From assembly GCA_002716825.1 (NCBI GenBank), contig PBCC01000004.1:1-44210 (forward strand): a DNA stretch of 44,210 nucleotides, given 5' to 3'. The notes under the pieces were generated by a model, which was not told the origin of the DNA, did no database searches, and saw only the letters and a program-made list of their open reading frames with translations. Shown here in pieces: positions 24,414 to 33,137 of the stretch. The stretch comes from Halobacteriovorax sp. (GTDB lineage Bacteria; Bdellovibrionota; Bacteriovoracia; Bacteriovoracales; Bacteriovoracaceae). Position numbers and translations under genes: made by a program. Every line of letters begins with the position of its first letter. Positions within the stretch are counted from its first letter, which is position 1.

Positions 24414-25685
24414 ATGAAGCTAGTTTTAACCTTAATACTATCGTTGCTCGTAATTAGTTCGTATGCAGAAGTTGATATTGAACCATCAGTCGATGTTCAT
24501 GATGCTTTGATGGATGCTATGCAATCGCGTTCCTTAACTCCGCAGGAAGTCTCAGATACTGCCAATGGTGTAACACAAGAAGCTGATGACACCGATACTT
24601 GTCTTTGGGGCGGCTGGATTTCGACAAAAGATGATGACGGCAAATGCCTGCCTCCATTTGCAGCCTCTGTTTTTAACGACCCTTATATTGCCAACTTTTC
24701 ACCGACCTACAACGCTAGAATGAGATGCGGCGCTCGCAATTTGTAACGCTGTAACCCAGTTCTTTTTGGTAAGGCCGACAGTGGCCGAGACGCCAATGGA
24801 TACTGCGTTGATATACCAGAGCCTGACTCAGCATTATTAATGACGGCCTGTCGTCAGGCAGCTGAAGCGGGATCAGAAAAACACTTAAAAAGTCTGCAAG
24901 AAGATCCGGAGCTTCTCGCTCAGTACATTACCCAGTCGGCTGAAATCGCGGTTCAATGTCGCCAGGGTGGCCAAACTTGTACTGACTTTATTGAAGCAAT
25001 ATCAAAAGGTGTAAAGCCTGCACTTAGTTGTCATGAAAACAGTGCTCTCTTCCCTTATATCAATAGCACTTTATCTAGTACCAATCTAAGCATGATCGAT
25101 CAGCTTACCGGAAGTCTTGGAAGTGAGTACAACTCATATCTAAGTTCTCTTCTTCAAAATAGAAATGCTGCTCTTACACATAATCGCCAGCTCATGGATC
25201 AGGCGATTGCACAGTATTCAAACTCTGATCAAGTTCGCCGCATGTACACGAGGCTAAATCAAAACTTCACCGTCCACTACAATCGTAGTCGCAGAAGAGT
25301 TGGATCTAAGACTCGAGGTCGCTCTGTCGGTCGTTGCTTGATGTATACAAAGATGGCGCTTTTGAGTGGAAACTTTTTTAGAAGCTATCCTGGCGTTGGC
25401 GCTGCTAAAGACTTTGGCCCAGAACTCGACCGCGCTGGATTTACGAATCTCATGGAAACTCCAGGCTTTGAAGATATGACCCCAGAAAATGCTCCTGAAG
25501 GTGCCGTCATCGTCTACTCAGGTGGTCAGTACGGCCATATCGAAGTCAAAATGAGTGACGGTAGCTATGGCAGTGATTTCAATAGTTCTAGTCCAATCTC
25601 ATCTAGAATTGCGCGAACACCAATAGGAATTTACGTTAAGATCCCTGAGACAATTGAAGGGATGGTCGAGGTGCCAAATGAATAA
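24414..25685 (+). pseudogene. exported CHAP/NlpC-like protein interrupted by in-frame TAA
   Basis: ATG 24414 follows GAGGAG. A signal peptide (about 1-18) leads into a cysteine-containing region that stops at TAA 24744-24746 after 110 codons. In the same frame the sequence continues R-C-N-P-V-L-F-G and 31 further sense codons precede the first ATG (24840), so the C-terminal part has no good start of its own. The full frame has 424 codons. The C-terminal region carries a Cys in G-R-C-L-M-Y-T-K and a His in Y-G-H-I-E-V, as in CHAP/NlpC-P60-fold peptidases or amidases, so it may cut peptidoglycan. Readthrough, a nonsense mutation and an assembly error all remain open. Confidence 0.7.
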
Positions 25686-26088
25686 AATAATTATTGCGAT
25701 ACTTTTATCATCTCTAAGCTTTACATCTTTTGCCATGGCACAAACATCTGTGCTGCAAAAGGTTGAATCCATTTCTGAAATCAAGACAAATGAGGATTTA
25801 AAGTCTGCCTATGAGACTCTAAGCTCCGCTGTTAAAGAATTAGACAAGAAGAAAGAAACTGAAAAGCTTGAGGTGGCCATTTTGAAGGGCTACGCGACTG
25901 TATCTAAAAAAGATGAAAGCCTCGTCGGACTTGAAGACTTTGCTCCTTACTTTAAAAAGCACAAAGCCAAACTAACGACGTTGGCCAAAAAACATCTTAG
26001 TAAAGATGAAGCTGAAGCCGTTCTCTTTGGGCTCAATGCTATGTCGGAAAATGTTGATCTTGGTAACGACCCGTCGGTCAAAAAATAA
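25678..26088 (+). CDS. small exported helical protein
   Basis: 136 residues from ATG 25678, which has GAGGTG upstream; the frame is open to 25654 but the earlier start gives no signal peptide. The signal peptide runs to about residue 21 (F-A-M-A). The mature protein is helical and lysine-rich, with no known domain. It overlaps the end of the CHAP-like gene by eight bases, so the two are co-expressed, and it may be a partner or inhibitor of that protein; this is only inferred from position. Confidence 0.65.
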   Translation: MNKIIIAILLSSLSFTSFAMAQTSVLQKVESISEIKTNEDLKSAYETLSSAVKELDKKKETEKLEVAILKGYATVSKKDESLVGLEDFAPYFKKHKAKLTTLAKKHLSKDEAEAVLFGLNAMSENVDLGNDPSVKK

Positions 26089-27669
26089 TTACGGCAGTCG
26101 GTAGAAACAACCTACCGACTCTGTATTTCGCTTTGAGGCAGACAGGACAAGCTGACTTACTTCTACCGCGTTTCTTAAACCAATTAACTCATCCGAAAGC
26201 CTTGCATCACGATAAAAACGCTGAATTTCTTCAGAGAGCTCAACCAGCATCGCATTGGCGCGCTTTAATCGATCGCCTGATCTTGTTAAGCCTAGATAAT
26301 TCCACATGGTTTGCTTTAGAGTCATCCAGTCCTGAGCAGTTAGAGCGATATCAACTTGAAGATGACCATCCTTCCAGTCCTTAATCATAGTCGGATCATA
26401 ACTCTTCACCGATGGTAGAGATTCAAGAATATCTTCGGCGGCGATGTGACCAAAAGTTAAGCCTTCCAGTAGTGACGTAGACGCCAAACGGTTAGCACCG
26501 TGAAGTCCAGTGCAAGCAACTTCACCAACCGCATAAAGTCCGGCCAGGTTTGTTCTGCCATTAAGATCTGTCTTAACGCCACCGCAAGTATAGTGAGCGG
26601 CCGGAACCACCGGAATTGGCTCTTCGGTAATATCAACGTTTTTAGACAAGCAATGCTCATAAATTGTTGGAAAGCGATTCTTGACCCAGTCCGAATCCTT
26701 ATGAGTAATATCCAAGTAAACGCATTCATGGCGAGTAGCAATCATCTCTTCGTGAATGGATCTTGCAACGACGTCGCGCGGAGCGAGTTCTCTATCAGGG
26801 TGATACTTTGACATGAAGGCACGACCTTCAGAGTTCACCAAGACACCGCCTTCTCCGCGAAGGGCTTCAGAAATTAAGAAACGACGATGAGAACTTTTGT
26901 CAAAGAAAGTTGTAGGGTGAAATTGTATAAATTCCATATCGGTAAAAATCGCACCGGCCCGTTTGGCCATTGCGTGACCGTCCCCTCTCGCACCCTCAGA
27001 GTTTGAATGGTTGAGATAGAGGGCGCCGATACCACCGGTTGCCAGTACTGTTACTTTTGCGAGAGCTTTAGCCGTCATGCCGGTTTCTTGATTAAAAACA
27101 TAAGCACCAAGAACTCTTGGCTCTTCATAACGCTGTTGGATGCGAACACCGTGGTGAAGCGGAGTCAAAAGATCAATTGCGGTATGACCTGTTAAAAAAG
27201 TTACATTGGGAAAGCGCTTTTTATCATTGAGATAATTGAGCATGGAGACTTGAATCTCTCTGCCCGTAAAATCGCCCTGATACAAAATTCTCGATTTCGA
27301 ATGACAGGCTTCCATTGTAAAAGTTAAATCACCACGATCACTTTTTTGAAAATTTGTTTTCGCCTTCTTGATCAGTAAATTTTCAAGAATCTCACCAGAG
27401 CGTCTTTGAACTAACTGAGCTGCTTCAAGCAGGCTCGTTCCAGAAGATGCCTTCATGATATCGTCAACAAGGCTACCTTCGCCTTCAGTTGGTTCGCCTG
27501 ACTTTTCGTAAATAATTCCACCCTGTGCCCAGAATGTATTAGATATTTTTGGATCTTTCTCACGTGTGAGAATACCTACTTTCAAGCCCGACTCTCCAAG
27601 ACGAATCGCACTCGCAAGTCCGGCCACTCCGCTTCCGATCACTAGAGCATCAAATTGATAACTACTCAT
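26089..27669 (-). CDS. nadB: L-aspartate oxidase
   Basis: 526 residues. NadB oxidises L-aspartate to iminoaspartate with FAD, the first step of de novo NAD synthesis. The FAD site G-S-G-V-A-G-L-A-S-A is at 12-21, and the succinate dehydrogenase-like catalytic segments S-E-A-L-R-G-E-G and H-G-A-N-R-L-A-S-T-S-L-L-E are clear. It overlaps nadC by four bases, but nadA (quinolinate synthase) is not in the window. The stop abuts the convergent small exported gene. Confidence 0.95.
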   Translation of the reverse strand: MSSYQFDALVIGSGVAGLASAIRLGESGLKVGILTREKDPKISNTFWAQGGIIYEKSGEPTEGEGSLVDDIMKASSGTSLLEAAQLVQRRSGEILENLLIKKAKTNFQKSDRGDLTFTMEACHSKSRILYQGDFTGREIQVSMLNYLNDKKRFPNVTFLTGHTAIDLLTPLHHGVRIQQRYEEPRVLGAYVFNQETGMTAKALAKVTVLATGGIGALYLNHSNSEGARGDGHAMAKRAGAIFTDMEFIQFHPTTFFDKSSHRRFLISEALRGEGGVLVNSEGRAFMSKYHPDRELAPRDVVARSIHEEMIATRHECVYLDITHKDSDWVKNRFPTIYEHCLSKNVDITEEPIPVVPAAHYTCGGVKTDLNGRTNLAGLYAVGEVACTGLHGANRLASTSLLEGLTFGHIAAEDILESLPSVKSYDPTMIKDWKDGHLQVDIALTAQDWMTLKQTMWNYLGLTRSGDRLKRANAMLVELSEEIQRFYRDARLSDELIGLRNAVEVSQLVLSASKRNTESVGCFYRLP

Positions 27670-28502
27670 ACTTTAGCACCATGCTTTAAAGAAAGATCAA
27701 CTGGTGGTGCACCGTAGGTTAGTGATCCTACGCTAATGAAATCGACCCCATCAATGAGGTAGTCTTTCAATGTTTTTAAGTTGATACCGCCAGAGACTTC
27801 AAACGTCGTATTGCTCTTTTTAGTTTTAACGGCTTGCTTTACCATCTCCGGAGAGAAGTTATCGAGCATGATATGATTAACACCAAGTTCTAACACCTCA
27901 GAAAGCTCCGCGAGGTTATGAACCTCAACCTCAATTGGGGCATAAGCACTTGATTGAGATCTAAAGAAATCGACGGCATTTTTCACACCACCAAAAAATG
28001 TTTTATGATTATCTTTAACCATCCACATTTCAGTTGGTCCAAAACGATGATTAAAACCTCCACCAACTGTAACTGCATACTTTTCTAACGATCTAAGACC
28101 TGGAGTGGTTTTTCTTGTATCAAGAATTTTAGTTTTTGAGTTTTTGGATAAATCGACAAAGCGTTTTGTATGAGTCGCCACTGCGCTGGCGCGGGCCAAG
28201 AGATTAAGCGCGACTCGTTCACCAGTAAGAGCGATGGCATAAGGCAACTCAAAGTCGACTTGATAAGGATCTTTAAACTCTTTACCTTCAAGTTCGGTAA
28301 GAAAGTTAGTTGGTAAGTTGGCACCGAGATAATTAAAAGTAGCACCAAACCAAGCGACACCGGCCAAGGTCATGGGTGATTTAATTTTTAATGAGCAATG
28401 AACTAAGTCCATAGGAAGCGACTGTGCGACACCAAAGTGCCTGTGCAAATCATCTTCTTGCAAGAAAAGCTTAATGTCGTTTTCAATCACTTTATGCAGC
28501 AT
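27666..28502 (-). CDS. nadC: nicotinate-nucleotide diphosphorylase (quinolinate phosphoribosyltransferase)
   Basis: 278 residues, normal length. NadC turns quinolinate and PRPP into nicotinate mononucleotide. The hallmark L-D-T-R-K-T-T-P-G-L-R and G-G-G-F-N-H-R are present, as well as M-L-D-N-F-S near the C terminus and E-V-S-G-G-I-N. It is the promoter-proximal gene of the nadC-nadB pair and diverges from the ComEC-like gene across 110 bases. Confidence 0.96.
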   Translation of the reverse strand: MLHKVIENDIKLFLQEDDLHRHFGVAQSLPMDLVHCSLKIKSPMTLAGVAWFGATFNYLGANLPTNFLTELEGKEFKDPYQVDFELPYAIALTGERVALNLLARASAVATHTKRFVDLSKNSKTKILDTRKTTPGLRSLEKYAVTVGGGFNHRFGPTEMWMVKDNHKTFFGGVKNAVDFFRSQSSAYAPIEVEVHNLAELSEVLELGVNHIMLDNFSPEMVKQAVKTKKSNTTFEVSGGINLKTLKDYLIDGVDFISVGSLTYGAPPVDLSLKHGAKV

Positions 28503-28612
28503 TGCTCTACCTTTTTTGACGATCGCTCTCTTTTATCCCTTTCATCTTAAGACGTTAAGTCGTCTCTTCCTGTCATCGTACTTTCAATACTTTAGACTAT
28601 GAGTTCCTTACG

Positions 28613-29683
28613 ATGAAACCCCTCATTGCCATCTATTTAGTCTTTTTGGGGCTGTTTTATGCCAACCAATACCTACTGGAGAGCAAAGCTCGAAAGCGTC
28701 AAGTTCCGGCCTGGGCACAATGGACCTTTTACGAGCTGAAAGATCGCCATGACAGTATTACCCTCGCAAGTTTTCATACCGCTAGTGTGACTGGTCATAA
28801 GATTAAAATGCCAAGACGATTAAAAAAGATATTAAACTCATTACACATTGAACATTTGGCGACGCCCTCAGGCCTACACTTAAGCCTACTTACGAGCCTT
28901 TTTTTTCCTTTCTTAGGTCGTATCGCTCGCCTATCTTTTTTAGCTCCCATTTTTACTCTTAACGAATTTTATTCTCTCAAAAGAATTGCTCTGTTTAAGG
29001 CTATTGGCATTACCTCGCCAAAACTGAATCGGCTTAAAGCTTTTTATATTGTTATGACCACTGATCTTTTACTGGGAAGCGCATCAAGCTCACCTTATTC
29101 CTTCCTGTTCGGATTTCTATTTTTAGGCTCAATCATAGCTACAACTAACAAAAGTATTCTGTCCTCACAGTTTATACCTTTCGCACTTTTAGGGGCTCAG
29201 TGCTTGATCGCCTATTGTCTTGATCAACCGCTCTATCTGTCCGGCTTCTTTTTAGGACTAGTCATCACAAGTCTTTTTAGCTTTCTCTTTCCGCTTCTTG
29301 TGCTTGATATTCTTCTACTCAAATTGTCCGCCTGGCCGATGTGGTCGGTTTCTCATTGGGCGCTAGAGCTATGGTGGAAGGCGGTACTTTTAGCTAGTAA
29401 AATCTCATTACATCAAGGCCCTCAGCAGATCTCATTTCTTGTCATCATTGCTCTTTTTCTCATACTTTTGAAATACTACAAGTTAGCAGGATTACTCCTG
29501 CTCTTAAACTTCACACCACTTTGGAATGCACCTACGAAACGCGACTGGCGCACTGATACGATTCGACCAGAAAAGCCAATCAGTATTAAGCAAAAACGCT
29601 ACGGCTTTGAAACAATTCATGAAAAAAAAAGGCGATGCACACATCGGCATCGCCCTATTGGATATGAGATTAAATGTCTTTAG
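28613..29683 (+). CDS. ComEC/Rec2-like competence-domain membrane protein, minimal form
   Basis: 356 residues with about eight to ten membrane segments. The competence-domain signature H-L-x-x-P-S-G-L-H-L is at about 82-91, matching the H-L-x-A-I-S-G-L-H of ComEC, and a S-S-P-Y-S-F-L-F segment follows the expected spacing. Full ComEC is about 700-800 residues with an N-terminal OB domain and a C-terminal metallo-beta-lactamase domain; both are absent, leaving the channel core alone. The role in DNA uptake is therefore uncertain. The 3' end holds the terminator of the opposite gene, which explains its basic, odd C terminus. Confidence 0.68.
   Translation: MKPLIAIYLVFLGLFYANQYLLESKARKRQVPAWAQWTFYELKDRHDSITLASFHTASVTGHKIKMPRRLKKILNSLHIEHLATPSGLHLSLLTSLFFPFLGRIARLSFLAPIFTLNEFYSLKRIALFKAIGITSPKLNRLKAFYIVMTTDLLLGSASSSPYSFLFGFLFLGSIIATTNKSILSSQFIPFALLGAQCLIAYCLDQPLYLSGFFLGLVITSLFSFLFPLLVLDILLLKLSAWPMWSVSHWALELWWKAVLLASKISLHQGPQQISFLVIIALFLILLKYYKLAGLLLLLNFTPLWNAPTKRDWRTDTIRPEKPISIKQKRYGFETIHEKKRRCTHRHRPIGYEIKCL
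29622..29654 (-). terminator. rho-independent terminator of the 2-oxoacid dehydrogenase E1 gene
   Basis: On the minus strand an eight-base-pair stem GGCGATGC/GCATCGCC (29654-29647 with 29638-29631) with an eight-base loop is followed by nine T residues (29630-29622). It starts 26 bases after the E1 stop codon and lies inside the coding end of the convergent ComEC-like gene. Confidence 0.82.
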
Positions 29684-31869
29684 TAAGAAAGAAGTTTTCT
29701 CAGCTGCGCTTCAACATCACTTGTTTGTGGCAGAAGAACTTCCTCACTTGAAGGACAGTAAGCAATATGTGAATCAACTGCTGCCACACGAAGTATTGGT
29801 GCATCTAGGCTCTCAAAACATTCTTCGTTAACACGTGCTGCGATCTCACCAGCATAACCAGAAGTCTTAGTCTCTTCATGGCAAATCAAAAGTCGATTTG
29901 TTTTCGTGACAGACTTTTTAACCGCTTCCATATCAAATGGAGCCAGCGTTCTTGGATCTAGGATCTCAATTGAAACGCCAAGCTCTGCCTCTAATTTCTT
30001 AGCTGCTTCGACTGACTTTTGTACAAGTGCGCCCCAAGCGACGATGGTTGCATTTTTACCTTCTTTAACCACACGTGCTTTACCAAAAGGAATCATATAC
30101 TCATCGCCTGGATTAGCTGTGCGGTTATAGCCTTGATAGTAAAGGTGCTTGTGCTCTAGGAACATCACTGGATCATCGGCCCTGATGGCAGTACGAAGTA
30201 GTCCTGCTGCATCTTGAGCGTTTGATGGGTAAGCGACGCAAATCCCTGGGATATGCGTGAATAAACTTTCACCACACTGAGAGTGGTACATGGCACCGCC
30301 ACGAAGATATCCACCGATTGGAACACGCACGACCATTGGACATTTATAATCGCCACCACTTCTATAGCGAGTTGTCGCCATTTCATTTTTCAACTGCATA
30401 TAGGCAGTCCAGATATAATCGAAAAATTGAATTTCAACGACTGGTTTAATCCCACGCATGGCCATACCGATGGCGCGACCAATAATATTAGCTTCGGCCA
30501 AAGGTGAATTAAAAACCTGACCTTCTTTTGAAGCACGCTGAACACCATGAGTAACCTTGAAAACGCCACCCTTACCTTTAAGGTTTGGATCATCGAGTTT
30601 TTCAAGCTGACTGAAGTCCGCAACGTCTTCTCCAAACATTCTTAACAGTGGATTTTTAGAGAACTCACTTTTTAGAACGCTGTTAATGGCGCCGGCCAAA
30701 GGCACATCATCTTTGCCTTCAAACTTTGGCTCAGATTCAAACTTTGATGTATCTGCGATATTTACGTCTTCGCTAAACAGATGCTTAGTCGCATCTGCAG
30801 GATCAGGCCATGGAGTTTCTAGCGCACGTTTAAGCGCGTCCTTAAGTTCGGCATCGACTTTAGCAAAGAGTTCTGTTTTTTCTTCTTCAGAAATCACACC
30901 ACTTTCGATCAAGAGTTTTGGGTAGGAATTAAAAACGTCACGACGTTTCTCATCAGCAAGATCTTCCTGCGTGCGATACATAGCGTGATCATCAGAAAGT
31001 GAATGCGAGTAAGGACGAGTTACATGGGCCTGAACAAGAACAGGGCCTTTACCAGAGCGCAGGTACTTAACTGCTTCAACCATGCAGGCGTAAGACTCAA
31101 TAGGACAGCTTCCATCAACTTCAAAAATTTTAAGTCCTGGAAAATTAGCCATGGCTTTTGAAATCGATCCCGCAGGTGTTTGAACTGAAACAGGAACAGA
31201 AATGGCATAACCATTATCTTCAACCATAAAAAGAACTGGCAGCTTGTTGACACAAGCAGTTGTCATCGCCTCCCAAAATTCACCTTGAGAAGTTGTTCCA
31301 TCGCCACAAGAAACGTAAGCGATTTCATCGCCGTACGCAGGAATGCCATGATCGACACCATCAGCTTTAAGCTTATTTAGGTAACGTCCAGCTTCAGCAA
31401 CTCCGCAAGCTTGCAAAAACTGTGTGCCAGTACATGAAGATTTAGAAACAATATTTAACTTCACGTTGCCCCAGTGAGCTGGCATCTGTCTGCCATGACT
31501 GGCCGTATCGCCGATATTGCCGTTTGCTTGGCAAAGCATTTCGTAGGGGGTTACTCCCAGTCCTAAGCATAGAGCACGGTCACGATAATATGGAATGAAC
31601 CAGTCATACTTTGGCTTCATGGTTCTTGCCACGGCCGAAAGAATACCTTCGTGACCAGCACCAGAAATTTGAAAGAAGGCTTTTGATTGCTTCTTCATAG
31701 AGATTTCTGTGTCATCAACTCGTCGTGAGAGATAAACATTTCGAAGCATATCGACGAGATCTTCTTTTTTTAGGCCGTATTGTTTAGCGAGTTTTAATTT
31801 TTTTTCGTGCAAACTTCCCTCTTTGATTTGGGCCGACTTTGTTTGCTTGGACACAGTTTGTTCCAACAT
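29680..31869 (-). CDS. 2-oxoacid (branched-chain type) dehydrogenase E1, alpha-beta fusion
   Basis: 729 residues from ATG 31869; a GTG at 31875 is possible. The alpha part (about 40-370) has the thiamine diphosphate motif G-D-G-T-T-S-Q-G-E-F-W-E-A and V-E-D-N-G-Y-A-I-S; the beta part (about 395-729) has the transketolase central and C-terminal domains, with G-E-D-V-A-D, the P-I-G-G-Y-L-R-G-G-A-M-Y-H-S-Q segment and H-E-E-T-K. In other bacteria these are often two polypeptides. It decarboxylates 2-oxoisovalerate or pyruvate and passes acyl groups to lipoyl E2, which is not in the window. Leucine dehydrogenase nearby favours the branched-chain substrate. Confidence 0.85.
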   Translation of the reverse strand: MLEQTVSKQTKSAQIKEGSLHEKKLKLAKQYGLKKEDLVDMLRNVYLSRRVDDTEISMKKQSKAFFQISGAGHEGILSAVARTMKPKYDWFIPYYRDRALCLGLGVTPYEMLCQANGNIGDTASHGRQMPAHWGNVKLNIVSKSSCTGTQFLQACGVAEAGRYLNKLKADGVDHGIPAYGDEIAYVSCGDGTTSQGEFWEAMTTACVNKLPVLFMVEDNGYAISVPVSVQTPAGSISKAMANFPGLKIFEVDGSCPIESYACMVEAVKYLRSGKGPVLVQAHVTRPYSHSLSDDHAMYRTQEDLADEKRRDVFNSYPKLLIESGVISEEEKTELFAKVDAELKDALKRALETPWPDPADATKHLFSEDVNIADTSKFESEPKFEGKDDVPLAGAINSVLKSEFSKNPLLRMFGEDVADFSQLEKLDDPNLKGKGGVFKVTHGVQRASKEGQVFNSPLAEANIIGRAIGMAMRGIKPVVEIQFFDYIWTAYMQLKNEMATTRYRSGGDYKCPMVVRVPIGGYLRGGAMYHSQCGESLFTHIPGICVAYPSNAQDAAGLLRTAIRADDPVMFLEHKHLYYQGYNRTANPGDEYMIPFGKARVVKEGKNATIVAWGALVQKSVEAAKKLEAELGVSIEILDPRTLAPFDMEAVKKSVTKTNRLLICHEETKTSGYAGEIAARVNEECFESLDAPILRVAAVDSHIAYCPSSEEVLLPQTSDVEAQLRKLLSY

Positions 31870-31956
31870 GAGCACCTACTTATGCTAAGCGTTAATTAGA
31901 TATAATTATTCTGATGGAATTTACCGAAGGGGGGGAAACTTGTCCATGGCGAGGCG

Positions 31957-33090
31957 TCAAAAACCAGAGGAAATTGTCATAGCAAAGCGTCGATCTTCTT
32001 GACCTCTAAGTCCTGCTGGAGCGTTATCAACTGCATAGGATGTCATATCAAATTCAAGTCGTCTTGAGCGAACACCGATACCAAAAGATCCAAAGCCATC
32101 ACCGTAGCCAAGCCTAAAGAAAAATGTTCTGGCCACGTCCACTTCCATACCGAGCATGAGTCGACGATTAGCGCTGACTCCGTACTTATCTGTGAAGTCT
32201 TTCCAGTTAAGTTCAAAGTGAGTACGAACAACATTTCCAACTTGAGGTGTAATTGAAAATCCTAGATCAATTGTTTGCCTAATTTTATCAGGAGCACCAG
32301 CACCGCTTCCACTAAAGTCTTGGCTGGCAGCATTTCGAAGCACTACTGCAAAAGTCGGAAGAAGTGCGACAGGAAAAGTTAACTTAGCGCCAACAGTTCC
32401 AATTAAGGCCGAGCCTTTTTTATAAGCGCCGTCAGCAAAGTCCGCCGAAACACTTTCATCTTGCACGCCTTTAATTTCTTTTCTATTAAGCAAGATGGCC
32501 GAGAGTCCCACTTTAAAGACACCGCCTAAGAAAGAGATATTGGCGCCTAAATACGGGCCGTGGTCGGTTCTTTGAGCATATTCAAAATCGTCTGTGTACT
32601 TACTGTCGAGTCGAGCTTTGGTTTTCTTTGAAACAAGATAACCAACGGTCAAATATCTTGTCGTGAAGTTTGGCATTAAAGCGAAGCGCGTATGGGTTGT
32701 CTTGTTTCGATTTTCAAGCAGAAGTTTTCTCTGACCTTCTAAGCTAAAGCCATCGATGAAGTTGCCGAAATTATCAGCAACATTTCCTTTGCCCGTGATA
32801 TCCATCCAGCCTTTATTGAGCTCAAGATGAAAGTTGGAAATATGCAGATGGGGATGCCTAACGGTTCCAAGTCCTGCCGGATTATAGAAAGCTGATGAGG
32901 CATCATCGACCTTAGCGATAAAAGCATTTCCCATAGCAAGAGCCCGACCCGTGACGGCCAACTCGGGGTAGCTCGCATCTTCAATGAATCCAAGCTCAGT
33001 CGACTGGGCTGAAACTAAAGTGGAAAACAAACATAAGGTACTGAAAATTAAACTTTTCACCTTATTAGTATAGTGAATTCGTGGGGGCAT
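31957..33090 (-). CDS. outer-membrane protein, UPF0164/PorV-FadL-like
   Basis: 377 residues from ATG 33090. A signal peptide ends near V-S-A-Q (residue 29), and a GTG at 33060 would give a shorter leader. The first mature region has the R-A-x-x-M-G-N-A-F-x-A-x-x-D-D-A-S-S-A-F-Y-N-P-A-G-L pattern of UPF0164/PorV/FadL-type barrels; strands continue to a C-terminal F. It may be a structural or lipid-handling porin. An RNA hairpin encloses the ATG region. Confidence 0.8.
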   Translation of the reverse strand: MPPRIHYTNKVKSLIFSTLCLFSTLVSAQSTELGFIEDASYPELAVTGRALAMGNAFIAKVDDASSAFYNPAGLGTVRHPHLHISNFHLELNKGWMDITGKGNVADNFGNFIDGFSLEGQRKLLLENRNKTTHTRFALMPNFTTRYLTVGYLVSKKTKARLDSKYTDDFEYAQRTDHGPYLGANISFLGGVFKVGLSAILLNRKEIKGVQDESVSADFADGAYKKGSALIGTVGAKLTFPVALLPTFAVVLRNAASQDFSGSGAGAPDKIRQTIDLGFSITPQVGNVVRTHFELNWKDFTDKYGVSANRRLMLGMEVDVARTFFFRLGYGDGFGSFGIGVRSRRLEFDMTSYAVDNAPAGLRGQEDRRFAMTISSGF

Positions 33091-33118
33091 TTCCCCCAGG
33101 CAAAAATGTTGCCCGGGG
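33082..33118 (-). promoter_or_regulatory. two mutually exclusive hairpins over the 31957-33090 translation start
   Basis: In the minus-strand transcript a 10-pair hairpin (33118-33109 with 33103-33094, one G-U) and a six-pair hairpin TGGGGG/CCCCCA (33098-33093 with 33087-33082) both use bases 33094-33098. The second has the ATG (33090-33088) in its loop and the G-rich ribosome-site-like run in its stem. They may switch translation or simply form the 3' structure of the leucine dehydrogenase transcript. Confidence 0.4.
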
Positions 33119-33137
33119 TGAATGTAACTAACTGATT

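Noticed and set aside
29526-29831. A 101-codon plus-strand frame after the A9 tract at 29622, suggesting a frameshifted ComEC
   Set aside because: The A9 and hairpin are the terminator of the opposite E1 gene, and the downstream part of this frame is antisense to conserved E1 sequence.
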